Source: Patescibacteria group bacterium
GTDB taxonomy: Bacteria > Patescibacteriota > Minisyncoccia > CAIUEV01 > JAHKAQ01
DNA length: 8,678 bases
Direction: 5' to 3'
NCBI GenBank assembly: GCA_018825765.1
Contig: JAHKAQ010000074.1
Span: 1 to 8,678, forward strand
Numbering within the stretch: the first letter of the stretch is position 1; the number at the start of each line of letters is the position of its first letter. The position numbers were made by a program, and so were the translations under genes. Below, piece after piece: positions 1-5,811 of this stretch. The notes under the pieces are model-generated. The model was not told the DNA's origin and did no database searches. It was given only the letters and a program-made list of their open reading frames with translations.

Positions 1-465
1 CCGCGCGCCCTGGTGTTTGCCCTGGAGCTTAATACTGTCTTAAACCAAAAAAAACTCTCTCAAATAGCCAAAATCGGCTTCTCGCGCATCCCGGTCTTTA
101 AGAAGAATGTTAATAATATAAAAGGAATTCTTTACACCAAAGATCTGGCGCTTATGAAAAAAAACACCCGCGTCAAAGATATTTACCAGAAAAATAATTT
201 TCTTGTTATCTCCAAAACCCGGCCCATCAACAAAATTCTAAATAAATTTTTCAAAAAACGGCTGCATCTGGCTATTGTGGTGAATAAAACCGGCAGGTTC
301 GAGGGAGTTATTACTTTGGAAGACATTATTGAAGAAATCTTTAAAATAGAAATTTTGGACGAAAAAGATGTCCTTTTCAATTCTCCTCAATCTCACCGAA
401 AAACCAGGAAAAAACTCAAAAAAATTTCCCAAAATATGCTTCAGCAATCAGCCCCGCTTGAATAA
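1..465 (+). CDS. CNNM/CorC-type CBS-domain protein, C-terminal part (5' end outside window)
   Basis: The reading frame is open from base 1, so the gene starts outside the window. The GTG at 13 is internal, not a start. The first residues (PRALVFALEL) match the linker that joins the DUF21/CNNM membrane domain to the CBS pair in CNNM/CorC/HlyC-like proteins. A first CBS half follows (SRIPVF, then GILYTKDL), then a second half ending in GVITLEDIIEEI, the usual end of the CBS pair. In this family the CBS pair is cytosolic and binds nucleotides, regulating an ion-transporting or ion-sensing membrane domain (Mg2+ or other cations). After the CBS pair there is only a short lysine-rich tail of about 35 residues. 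The CorC/HlyC transporter-associated domain common at the C-terminus is absent. The family is confident; the substrate is unknown. Confidence 0.85.
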   Translation, partial: PRALVFALELNTVLNQKKLSQIAKIGFSRIPVFKKNVNNIKGILYTKDLALMKKNTRVKDIYQKNNFLVISKTRPINKILNKFFKKRLHLAIVVNKTGRFEGVITLEDIIEEIFKIEILDEKDVLFNSPQSHRKTRKKLKKISQNMLQQSAPLE

Positions 466-503
466 TTTTTCGCCGTTATTTATTAGCCGGTCTTTTCTCC
501 ATG

Positions 504-527
504 AGCGCCTTCTAAAGCGCTTTTTTA
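504..527 (+). terminator. weak intrinsic terminator after the CBS-domain gene
   Basis: AGCGC (504-508) can pair with GCGCT (517-521) across an 8-nt loop, and a run of T follows (521-526). The stem is only 5 bp, so termination may be partial. It lies about 40 bp after the stop codon of the upstream gene and before the next promoter. Confidence 0.5.
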
Positions 528-607
528 TTTTAATTTAGCCAAAAAACACCTTTAATTCAGCCGAGCGGGCCGCTCCTCTTGGCCTGCTTAAATTTCTTTC
601 CTGGTTC

Positions 608-635
608 TTGACAAAATAGTATGATATAGTATGAT
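608..635 (+). promoter_or_regulatory. sigma-70-type promoter of the RHH-nucleotidyltransferase gene
   Basis: A perfect -35 box TTGACA (608-613) is followed after 16 bp by TATGAT (630-635). A second TATGAT at 620-625 is too close to serve with this -35. Transcription would start near 642, giving a leader of about 27 nt with no clear Shine-Dalgarno sequence before the ATG at 669. The spacer and -10 box are built from the tandem repeat described separately. Confidence 0.75.
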
Positions 636-644
636 ACAGTATGC
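617..644 (+). repeat. three 10-bp-spaced repeats over the promoter, candidate RHH operator
   Basis: The core AGTATG occurs three times at exact 10-bp steps: TAGTATGATA (617-626), TAGTATGATA (627-636), then CAGTATGC (637-644). Within them GTAT-G-ATAC (629-637) is an odd palindrome. Ribbon-helix-helix dimers are known to bind short, near-palindromic subsites repeated about once per helical turn. The downstream protein starts with such a domain, and the repeats cover the spacer and -10 box. Negative autoregulation is the natural inference; binding itself is not shown. Confidence 0.6.
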
Positions 645-668
645 AAAATAAAAATTAAACTCTAAACC

Positions 669-1505
669 ATGACCCGCCAAAGAATAACCATCACCATCAA
701 AAACGAGCTTTTAAAGATGCTGGACAATTTTATTGACGGCTCCCGCATTAGAAACCGCTCTCACGCCATTGAATATATCATCTCCAAACAGCTCGTTCCC
801 AAAGACATCAAAGCCTTCATTTTAGCCGGCGGGCCGGGAATTAATTTTCGCCCGCTTACCAATGATACTCCCAAGGCCATGATCCCGGTGCATGACAAAC
901 CGCTTTTAGAATACACGCTCGAATCGCTCCACAAAAACAACATTAAAAACATCGTTTTAGCCGTAGGCTTTCTGGGAAACAAGATTAAAAAGTATTTCAA
1001 AAACGGATCAAGCCAGGGAGTGCGCATTATCTATTCCCGGGATAAAATCAAAAATCCCGGCACAGTTGCTCCTTTTATTACAGCCAGAAGATATCTCAAA
1101 GACAATCCCTTTCTGGTGATCCACGGCGATCTTTTAACCAAAATAAATTTCCTGGAACTGATTAATTTTCATAAAAGCCACAAAGGCCTGGTCACCATGG
1201 CCCTGACCCCGGTCAACAATCCGTCTAATTGGGGCGTGGCTCATATGCAGGGGAATATCATCAATGAATTCCAGGAAAAACCCAGGAAACCTCGCGGCAA
1301 ATCCCATCTGGTTAATTCCGGCATTTATGTTTTCAGTCCCGAGGTATTCAAATTCCTGAACAAAAAACAAAAAAGCATAGAAAAAGAACTCTTTCCTAAG
1401 CTGGCCAAAATGGGTAAACTCTATGGCTATCCTTTTGAGGAAGAATGGCACGACGTGAGCACGCCGGAAATTTACGCTCACGTAATAAGGCATTGGCAAG
1501 GCTAA
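669..1505 (+). CDS. sugar-phosphate nucleotidylyltransferase fused to N-terminal ribbon-helix-helix domain
   Basis: This 278-residue protein has two parts. Residues 1 to about 45 have the pattern of a CopG/Arc-type ribbon-helix-helix (strand RITITIK, then helices with a RNRSHAIEYII turn), a dimeric DNA-binding fold. Residues 48-278 form an NTP_transferase domain, which makes NDP-sugars from a sugar-1-phosphate and an NTP. It has LAGGPGINFRPLT (52-64) with PKAM after it, GD at 153-154 (metal-binding Asp), NWGVA, FQEKP (201-205), NSGIY (216-220) and a WHDVSTPE motif near the C-terminus. The usual GTR of the nucleotide-binding loop is replaced by GIN (57-59), so the conserved arginine is missing although the later RPLT is kept. 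Activity may therefore be altered. The start follows a good promoter and includes the whole RHH domain. The enzyme fold is confident; the sugar is not identifiable. It appears monocistronic. Confidence 0.85.
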   Translation: MTRQRITITIKNELLKMLDNFIDGSRIRNRSHAIEYIISKQLVPKDIKAFILAGGPGINFRPLTNDTPKAMIPVHDKPLLEYTLESLHKNNIKNIVLAVGFLGNKIKKYFKNGSSQGVRIIYSRDKIKNPGTVAPFITARRYLKDNPFLVIHGDLLTKINFLELINFHKSHKGLVTMALTPVNNPSNWGVAHMQGNIINEFQEKPRKPRGKSHLVNSGIYVFSPEVFKFLNKKQKSIEKELFPKLAKMGKLYGYPFEEEWHDVSTPEIYAHVIRHWQG

Positions 1506-1736
1506 TTCCTTATTGTATCAAGATAGTCCAGCCAGGCCTTATGAGCTTGCGATTTTTTAAAATTCCGCGGCCGATTTTAATTCTTCTAGACTGAAACAAT
1601 TTTTTCCACAGCCAACAAGCGGGACAATAATCGGCCAGCTTTAGAAAATCACAAGCTCGTTTGAGCTAAAAGTAACCAGGCGAGCGCGCTCTTTGAAAAT
1701 TGAAAAAAAGCAAAAAAAAGAAAGGGAGAGGGAAAG
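1506..1736 (+). promoter_or_regulatory. long untranslated leader before the 914-residue gene
   Basis: This 231-bp stretch has no credible gene. It holds an 8-bp long-range inverted repeat, GGCCGATT (1569-1576) with AATCGGCC (1629-1636), a small hairpin (1654-1667), a boxA-like motif (1687-1704) and a purine-rich ribosome binding site GGGAGAGGG (1724-1732) just before the ATG. I could not find a convincing -35/-10 pair. No U-tracted terminator separates it from the upstream nucleotidyltransferase gene, so some transcription may come from there. Confidence 0.45.
1654..1704 (+). promoter_or_regulatory. hairpin plus boxA-like antitermination motif
   Basis: AGCTC (1654-1658), loop GTTT, GAGCT (1663-1667) forms a small hairpin. 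Twenty bases later CGCTCTTTGAAAATTGAA (1687-1704) resembles boxA of bacterial rRNA leaders, where the core is close to TGCTCTTTAACA, with GTTCTTTGAAAA-like forms in Bacillus. NusB and ribosomal protein S10 bind boxA RNA and keep RNA polymerase resistant to termination. The order hairpin then boxA matches the boxB-boxA order of E. coli rRNA leaders. The likeness is by eye; function is inferred. Confidence 0.45.
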
Positions 1737-4481
1737 ATGGAACAGAGATCAGGAGATAAGCAATGGGCTATGATGGCCCAATATTTTTCAGGGGAAGAGT
1801 TCAATACGCTAACGCTAGAGAAAAAGCTGGCGGAAGCGGAAAAACTCAGCGCTTCAAGCTCCGAATCAGGAAACAGATTTTTTATCGAAAAACTGTTTCC
1901 CAGTATCACCGGAAATATGGACATGGGTCTGGTCGATTTGACCGCCCAAATGGAAGCTTCCAGAAATAAAGAGGGGGGCGTTAGAAATTTAGATCTAACC
2001 CTTTTTCTGGATGAAAAGGGAAGGATAGATCAGGAGGTTATTCGCTTCCTTAAATGGATAGCGACAGAAAACAACAGCATCCTGGTCTTTATGATCCCCA
2101 CCATTGGGGACAAGAAAAGGCTGAAAACAGCCGCGTTCATTGTCAACCGCGTTTTGAAGCTTGACCTTTTCGACCGCGTCGTCCTTAGCGGACAAACGGT
2201 TGGCAATAACGAGCGCCGGCTTGCCGAGTTCATCGGCGAGCTGGAAAACCTTTGTTTTTCAAAACTGGCTGAAAATGGCTGCCGCTTAGATGAGGCGGCT
2301 AAAATTTGCCAGGAATGGATGACAAACGTTGAGCTTATCAACGTCTGCGACTATGTGTTTAAAAAACCCGGCAGCTTGCTGCCGGAACTCGGATTCGGTA
2401 TTACCGGTTCCGCGGCCAAAAGCCAGAATCTGTGGGTATTCCGTTATCTGGCTTTGGAAAAAATGTTTCCCGGAAAAAAGGTATACACCCTTTTTTCCGA
2501 TGATGACTATGGAAACATGAACGTGGAACTGGACGCTGTGTTCCACGCCAGTGGAATATTGAGCCGGGAAACAAAAGAGAGCCTGGCTCAAAAAATCCAA
2601 AAATACTTATCCTCGTGCCAAAACCGAATGCTTTTTACTGAAAAAATAAAAGCTATTTGGGAAAAGGTGCGGGGAAGCGCTCTCTTGAGATCCGGAGGTT
2701 ACAGGTTTAACGCCTCTCCGGAGTCGATCCAGGCCCTGGAAGATGGGTCTGAAAACCAGAAGATATTCCCCGAAACTCTTCTGGGTGCTATATCTTCCTT
2801 CAAGGGGGATAGCTGTAGTCCGGAGATACTCTCCGGGATCTTACAGAGATCCCTTGAACTGAAAAAAATCCTCAATGAGTGTGTTGATAGGGGAATTCAT
2901 ATAACCCCATCCATGCTCGTTGACGCCTCATTTTTTGGGAAAATCCTCATCCAAGAGGGGATAGTAGAAGCCACCGAAGATGCCGAATTCGCTATTCAGG
3001 CCTTCGGCCATGCTTTAAGGGAATTCTTGGAAAAAGCCGGCCAGGGCGGCCGGGTAACCAGAATCTGGCAAAGATTCATAAGCCAGGTCTGGGGAAACGA
3101 ACTGGGGCTCGATCACTTGACATATGCCCTGCACGGAAACATGTCATGTTTCCTTTCTCTGGAAACCCTCTTGGCCGTTGGTTTCACGGTCGAAACCAAC
3201 GATAACATCATGGGCGTCCTCTCTGGGGGAATAGTAAGCTATACCGACGGTATATACTCGCATTTTCCCAGCGGAGAAAACGCCGTGATTGGCGACCAGG
3301 GAATGCTTCCCCGGGTTTTATCCGCCCTAATCAAAAAAATGGTGGAATGCGAAGGGCTAGCCTCCATTCCTAAACTTAAAAAAATATTGGGTTGCAGGGA
3401 AGGCGGCGGAATCTATTTCAAACTTCCGCAAGCAACCCAGGAAGAAAAACGGGAATATCCGTTTTTCAATGAAAAAATGTATCTCCCGACCTATCACGAC
3501 ATAGAATGTCGCGAAGTAGATACTTGGGAGAAAGAAAAATTCATAGAGATAAATGAAGGCATTCGTCATGCCCAGGGTCCGATTCTTTTTTTCTTCGACC
3601 CTTTGGCAGTTGGCAATGCTGATTGCGTTGTCAATGAGTTGCCTTCCAACAAGAGGATAGTTCCGGTGTTATCCACAGCCGGAACCTTAGAAGAAATTAA
3701 AGCTTTCCTCAACCGTTGCGAAATGGCAGGCCCTATCGCCATTAGCGTGGAGCATGGGGGAGCTGTCCTTTTTTCCAAGAAACTGGTGGAAGTCTTCCCC
3801 CATGTTGATAAAGCGGTGGGGGAGATTGAAAAAAAAACCGGGTTTAGCGCTCATCAGGATGGAGAATTCCTTGTGTTGGAATTATCCAGGAGGATAAATC
3901 TTGATGAGTCGAAAAAGGTCCTCGGTTCGTTTGAGGATCTTCTGGTGGAGAAGTGGGTTTTACAAAAACCCACAATCAGGGCTCTGATGACCTTCCGGTC
4001 AATCTTCGAAATGACCTCGCGGGAGGTCATTGATCGAACAATATTGACAACGGAGGAGGAGGTCAAAAGGGCGAAAAACCGCCAGTATTCAATCCCTTTT
4101 ATAGTTGATATCAAAGAAAAAGGGATTGATATCAAGGAAGTAGTCCAGAAACTAGCTGTAGTTTACAGCGGCTCCTTCAACTTCCTCCAAGGCGCCAGCT
4201 TCTGGTATGCTTTGCATGCCGGCGTGAATGAAAAAACCGCCGGCGAAGTACTAAAAAAAATATTTTCAGACAGTTTTATCATCGCGCTTGCCACAAACAA
4301 ACAGAAGGTGAGTTTGTTGCAAGCAGCTGACGTGAAGCTGCTTAGCCAGAAACACGACGGGTCTTTTTCTGACACCTGGCATTTCCCGCCTGGGACAACC
4401 AGGATCAATGAAAGACCTGGCGACGCTATAAATATTCTCCTTAGAAAGCTTTTTAAAAGCTATCAGGAACTTTTAAAATAA
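1737..4481 (+). CDS. large cytosolic protein of unknown function with two HAD-like regions
   Basis: I do not recognise this 914-residue protein. There is no signal peptide or membrane segment. Residues 85-280 weakly resemble a HAD phosphatase core: a hydrophobic strand ending in an acidic residue (LTLFLDEKG, 88-95), a strand ending in T (ILVFMIPT, 115-122), and FSDDDYGN (253-260) after GKKVYTL, like HAD motif IV. Residues about 616-700 look like a second, degenerate start (ILFFFDPLAV, 616-625; SVEHGG, 670-675), reminiscent of trehalose-phosphatase-type HADs, but without the DxD pair. The middle (about 330-600) is alpha-rich and glycine-rich with no motif I know. DIKEKGIDIKE near residue 790-800 contains a short internal repeat. 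The ATG follows GGGAGAGGG at a suitable distance. The gene stands alone between a leader with a boxA-like motif and a strong terminator. Its coding sequence is unusually rich in perfect inverted repeats. Coding status is confident; function is not. Confidence 0.8.
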   Translation: MEQRSGDKQWAMMAQYFSGEEFNTLTLEKKLAEAEKLSASSSESGNRFFIEKLFPSITGNMDMGLVDLTAQMEASRNKEGGVRNLDLTLFLDEKGRIDQEVIRFLKWIATENNSILVFMIPTIGDKKRLKTAAFIVNRVLKLDLFDRVVLSGQTVGNNERRLAEFIGELENLCFSKLAENGCRLDEAAKICQEWMTNVELINVCDYVFKKPGSLLPELGFGITGSAAKSQNLWVFRYLALEKMFPGKKVYTLFSDDDYGNMNVELDAVFHASGILSRETKESLAQKIQKYLSSCQNRMLFTEKIKAIWEKVRGSALLRSGGYRFNASPESIQALEDGSENQKIFPETLLGAISSFKGDSCSPEILSGILQRSLELKKILNECVDRGIHITPSMLVDASFFGKILIQEGIVEATEDAEFAIQAFGHALREFLEKAGQGGRVTRIWQRFISQVWGNELGLDHLTYALHGNMSCFLSLETLLAVGFTVETNDNIMGVLSGGIVSYTDGIYSHFPSGENAVIGDQGMLPRVLSALIKKMVECEGLASIPKLKKILGCREGGGIYFKLPQATQEEKREYPFFNEKMYLPTYHDIECREVDTWEKEKFIEINEGIRHAQGPILFFFDPLAVGNADCVVNELPSNKRIVPVLSTAGTLEEIKAFLNRCEMAGPIAISVEHGGAVLFSKKLVEVFPHVDKAVGEIEKKTGFSAHQDGEFLVLELSRRINLDESKKVLGSFEDLLVEKWVLQKPTIRALMTFRSIFEMTSREVIDRTILTTEEEVKRAKNRQYSIPFIVDIKEKGIDIKEVVQKLAVVYSGSFNFLQGASFWYALHAGVNEKTAGEVLKKIFSDSFIIALATNKQKVSLLQAADVKLLSQKHDGSFSDTWHFPPGTTRINERPGDAINILLRKLFKSYQELLK
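2326..4461 (+). repeat. dense series of perfect inverted repeats inside the 914-codon gene
   Basis: I count twenty perfect inverted repeats with arms of at least 7 bp and loops of at most 20 nt. Spans (arm length): 2326-2344 (7), 2368-2385 (8), 2419-2455 (9), 2471-2499 (11), 2522-2547 (8), 2691-2722 (7), 2820-2836 (7), 2835-2853 (7), 3135-3153 (9), 3177-3200 (9), 3240-3254 (7), 3444-3467 (9), 3660-3685 (7), 3796-3823 (7), 3953-3973 (9), 4010-4031 (9), 4090-4128 (11), 4218-4244 (7), 4321-4343 (8), 4447-4461 (7). An outer 8-bp stem, TTCAAGGG (2799-2806) with CCCTTGAA (2851-2858), encloses two of them. The arms differ from one another, so this is not one dispersed repeat. The first 590 bp of the gene have none of this length. 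Confidence 0.8.
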
Positions 4482-4488
4482 TTGTATC

Positions 4489-4528
4489 CCCGCCAACCCC
4501 AAAAAGGAAAAAGGTTGGCGGGTTTTTT
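4489..4528 (+). terminator. strong intrinsic terminator of the 914-residue gene
   Basis: CCCGCCAACC (4489-4498) pairs perfectly with GGTTGGCGGG (4513-4522) across a 14-nt loop, followed by six T (4523-4528). It lies 8 bp after the stop codon and just before the insertion sequence. Confidence 0.93.
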
Positions 4529-4542
4529 ATTTCTTGTAATTT

Positions 4543-4568
4543 TGGCAGGTACCCCATATACTAGACAC
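4543..4568 (+). repeat. left terminal inverted repeat of the IS
   Basis: Aligned with the reverse complement of 5712-5737, 19 of 26 positions match. Two conserved blocks, TGGCA-GTACCC at the tip and TAGACAC inside, are separated by a diverged centre. This is a common layout for transposase binding sites. Confidence 0.85.
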
Positions 4569-4592
4569 ATAAGTTCAGTTCGATGGGGTGGC

Positions 4593-4632
4593 GGTTGGTG
4601 GTATAATATTTTAACACAATTAACCACCAACC
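4593..4632 (+). promoter_or_regulatory. IS internal promoter (-10 TATAAT) within an inverted repeat ending at the orfA start
   Basis: TATAAT at 4602-4607 is a perfect -10 box; a good -35 is not visible (TTCGAT at 4579-4584 is poor). Perfect 10-bp arms GGTTGGTGGT (4593-4602) and ACCACCAACC (4623-4632) flank a 20-nt loop and end 3 bp before the orfA ATG. A transcript begun at about 4614 would contain only the right arm, while one entering from outside would contain both and fold over the initiation region. Known insertion sequences such as IS10 and IS50 limit transposase made from external transcripts in this way. I infer the same here. Confidence 0.6.
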
Positions 4633-4635
4633 CAT

Positions 4636-4893
4636 ATGTCAAAAAGAATCAGTGAAGAAATCAAACATAAAATCATTGAGCGGATCAGGAATGAGGGCCT
4701 AAGCGTTCCTAAAGCCTCGGAAGAGTTCGGCATTTCCAGAAACGCCATTTATCGCTGGATCGGGGCTAAAGCCCGGGGCGAACCCAGCGTCTTGGAAGTT
4801 TCTAAATTAAAGAAAGAAAACCTTGAATTAAAGCAAATTATCGGCGGACTGACGCTGGAGATGAAGCGCGGGGAAAAAAATAGAGCGCGCTAG
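4636..4893 (+). CDS. IS3-family transposase OrfA (helix-turn-helix subunit)
   Basis: This 85-residue protein has an N-terminal helix-turn-helix of the HTH_Tnp_1 type (about residues 10-45, with KASEEFGISRNAIYRWI). A heptad-rich helix follows (SKLKKENLELKQIIGG), the leucine zipper that IS3-family OrfA uses to dimerise. In this family OrfA binds the terminal repeats. A fused OrfAB is usually the active transposase and OrfA alone can repress. No Shine-Dalgarno sequence is visible before the ATG. The start is set by the HTH register and the promoter about 30 bp upstream. The frame closes with TAG 4 bp before orfB. Confidence 0.9.
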   Translation: MSKRISEEIKHKIIERIRNEGLSVPKASEEFGISRNAIYRWIGAKARGEPSVLEVSKLKKENLELKQIIGGLTLEMKRGEKNRAR

Positions 4894-4897
4894 GATT

Positions 4898-5719
4898 ATG
4901 GCCAAAACACTAAATAAAGCCGCCCTGGCCAGGAAGCTTGGAATTTGCCGCCAGGGCCTGTACTACCGATCGAAGATGGCAATGAGGGATTTAGCGGTCA
5001 AAAATCAAATAATCGAGGTTTTGGGCTCAAACCCCTGTTACGGACACAAGCGGATAGCGATTGAGCTGAAAATGAACAAAAAGAGGATTCTCCGGGTGAT
5101 GAAGAAATACGGGTTAGAGCCGCGAAAAAGGAGAAAGAAGTTCATTAAAACAGACGATATCGGCCTGCCGGAGGCAGGGTATCAAAACGAGGTAAAGGGC
5201 ATTCATCCCCAAGCCCCGGATATCATCTGGTGCGGGGATTTCACCTACATTAAATTCAAAGACGGTTTTATCTACCTGGCCACGATTGTTGATGTCTATA
5301 CCAGAGAAATTATCGGCTTCGCGCTTTCCCGCAGGCATAACCGGTATCTGGTTAAATCAGCGGCGCTTGACGCCATGAAGAAAAGGAACCGCCTGCCCCG
5401 ATATTTCCATTCCGATCAGGGATCGGAATACCAATCCTTCGAACACGCTGATTTTTTAAAACATCTGGGCGTTAAAGTATCAATGAGCACGAAAAGCAGT
5501 CCCTGGGAAAATCCCTTTCAGGAATCGTTTTACTCGCAGTTTAAACTGGAACTGGGCAATATCAACAGGCTGGAAAATGACGGCCAGCTGGCTGAAGCGA
5601 TCTTTGGACAGATATATTATTACAATAACCAACGCATCCATTCGGATCTGAAAATGAGTCCCGGACAATTCCATCAGCTCGCCGCCTCAAAGGTCGACGG
5701 ACTGAACAAAAGTGTCTAA
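4898..5719 (+). CDS. IS3-family transposase OrfB (DDE integrase core)
   Basis: This 273-residue protein has an HTH_21-like N-terminal region (CYGHKRIAIELK, then KRILRVMKKYGL) and an rve/RNase H-like catalytic core. The triad is visible: D114 (CGDFTYI), D173 (HSDQGSEY) and E209 (NPFQESF), with 35 residues between the last two, the DD(35)E spacing of IS3. It carries out strand transfer of the element. The reading frame is open upstream back to 4865, so it overlaps the end of orfA in another frame. Joining them would need a +1 or -2 shift, not the usual -1. The ATG at 4898 has only a poorly spaced AGGA before it, so translational coupling to orfA is likely if no frameshift occurs. Confidence 0.93.
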   Translation: MAKTLNKAALARKLGICRQGLYYRSKMAMRDLAVKNQIIEVLGSNPCYGHKRIAIELKMNKKRILRVMKKYGLEPRKRRKKFIKTDDIGLPEAGYQNEVKGIHPQAPDIIWCGDFTYIKFKDGFIYLATIVDVYTREIIGFALSRRHNRYLVKSAALDAMKKRNRLPRYFHSDQGSEYQSFEHADFLKHLGVKVSMSTKSSPWENPFQESFYSQFKLELGNINRLENDGQLAEAIFGQIYYYNNQRIHSDLKMSPGQFHQLAASKVDGLNKSV

Positions 5720-5737
5720 GGAAATGGGTACTTGCCA
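5712..5737 (-). repeat. right terminal inverted repeat of the IS
   Basis: Partner of the left repeat. The orfB stop codon (5717-5719) lies inside it, which is typical of compact IS3-family elements. Confidence 0.85.
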
Positions 5738-5739
5738 TT

Positions 5740-5769
5740 TTGACAAAACCCTGTCCGCTCGTCTACACT
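5740..5769 (+). promoter_or_regulatory. promoter of the 76-residue gene, at the IS junction
   Basis: TTGACA (5740-5745) and TACACT (5764-5769) are separated by 18 bp. The -35 box begins at the last base of the putative TTT target duplication, so the insertion left the core promoter whole and replaced only what lay upstream. With the wider IS boundary (5745), the -35 box would instead belong to the element. Confidence 0.6.
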
Positions 5770-5811
5770 GGAAATATAAAAGCACATTTTAAAAAAACAG
5801 GAGGTTGTTTT

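Larger units (their letters stand above)
4543..5737 (+). mobile_element. complete IS3-family insertion sequence, about 1195 bp
   Basis: The element carries an orfA/orfB pair typical of IS3. Its ends are imperfect inverted repeats starting TGGCAGGTACCC on the left and, read inward, TGGCAAGTACCC on the right. These keep the TG...CA ends normal for this family. TTT flanks both sides (4540-4542 and 5738-5740) and could be a 3-bp target duplication, the usual size for IS3. The sequence is low-complexity, so the exact ends are uncertain. ATTTT flanks a GGC...GCC version, and TGT...ACA ends at 4535 and 5745 would extend the repeat imperfectly. Both frames are open, so the copy may be active. It landed between a terminator and the promoter of the 76-residue gene. 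Confidence 0.9.

Noticed and set aside
563..575. GAGCGG-G-CCGCTC palindrome as a terminator or operator
   Set aside because: The loop is one base and there is no T run. It is isolated upstream of the promoter, with no second copy to support an operator.
1134..1499. 121-codon minus-strand frame
   Set aside because: It is a shadow of the nucleotidyltransferase gene, whose motifs are clear on the plus strand.
1484..1514. AATAAGG/CCTTATT stem as a terminator of the nucleotidyltransferase gene
   Set aside because: The loop is 17 nt, the stem is AU-rich and no U-tract follows.
2326..4461. CRISPR array or dispersed repeat family
   Set aside because: The inverted repeats have different sequences and no fixed spacing, and all lie inside one continuous reading frame.
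4535..5745. Wider IS boundaries with TGT...ACA ends
   Set aside because: The extra nine positions match poorly and give no target duplication. TGGC...GCCA ends with flanking TTT fit the IS3 family better, though it cannot be settled from one copy.
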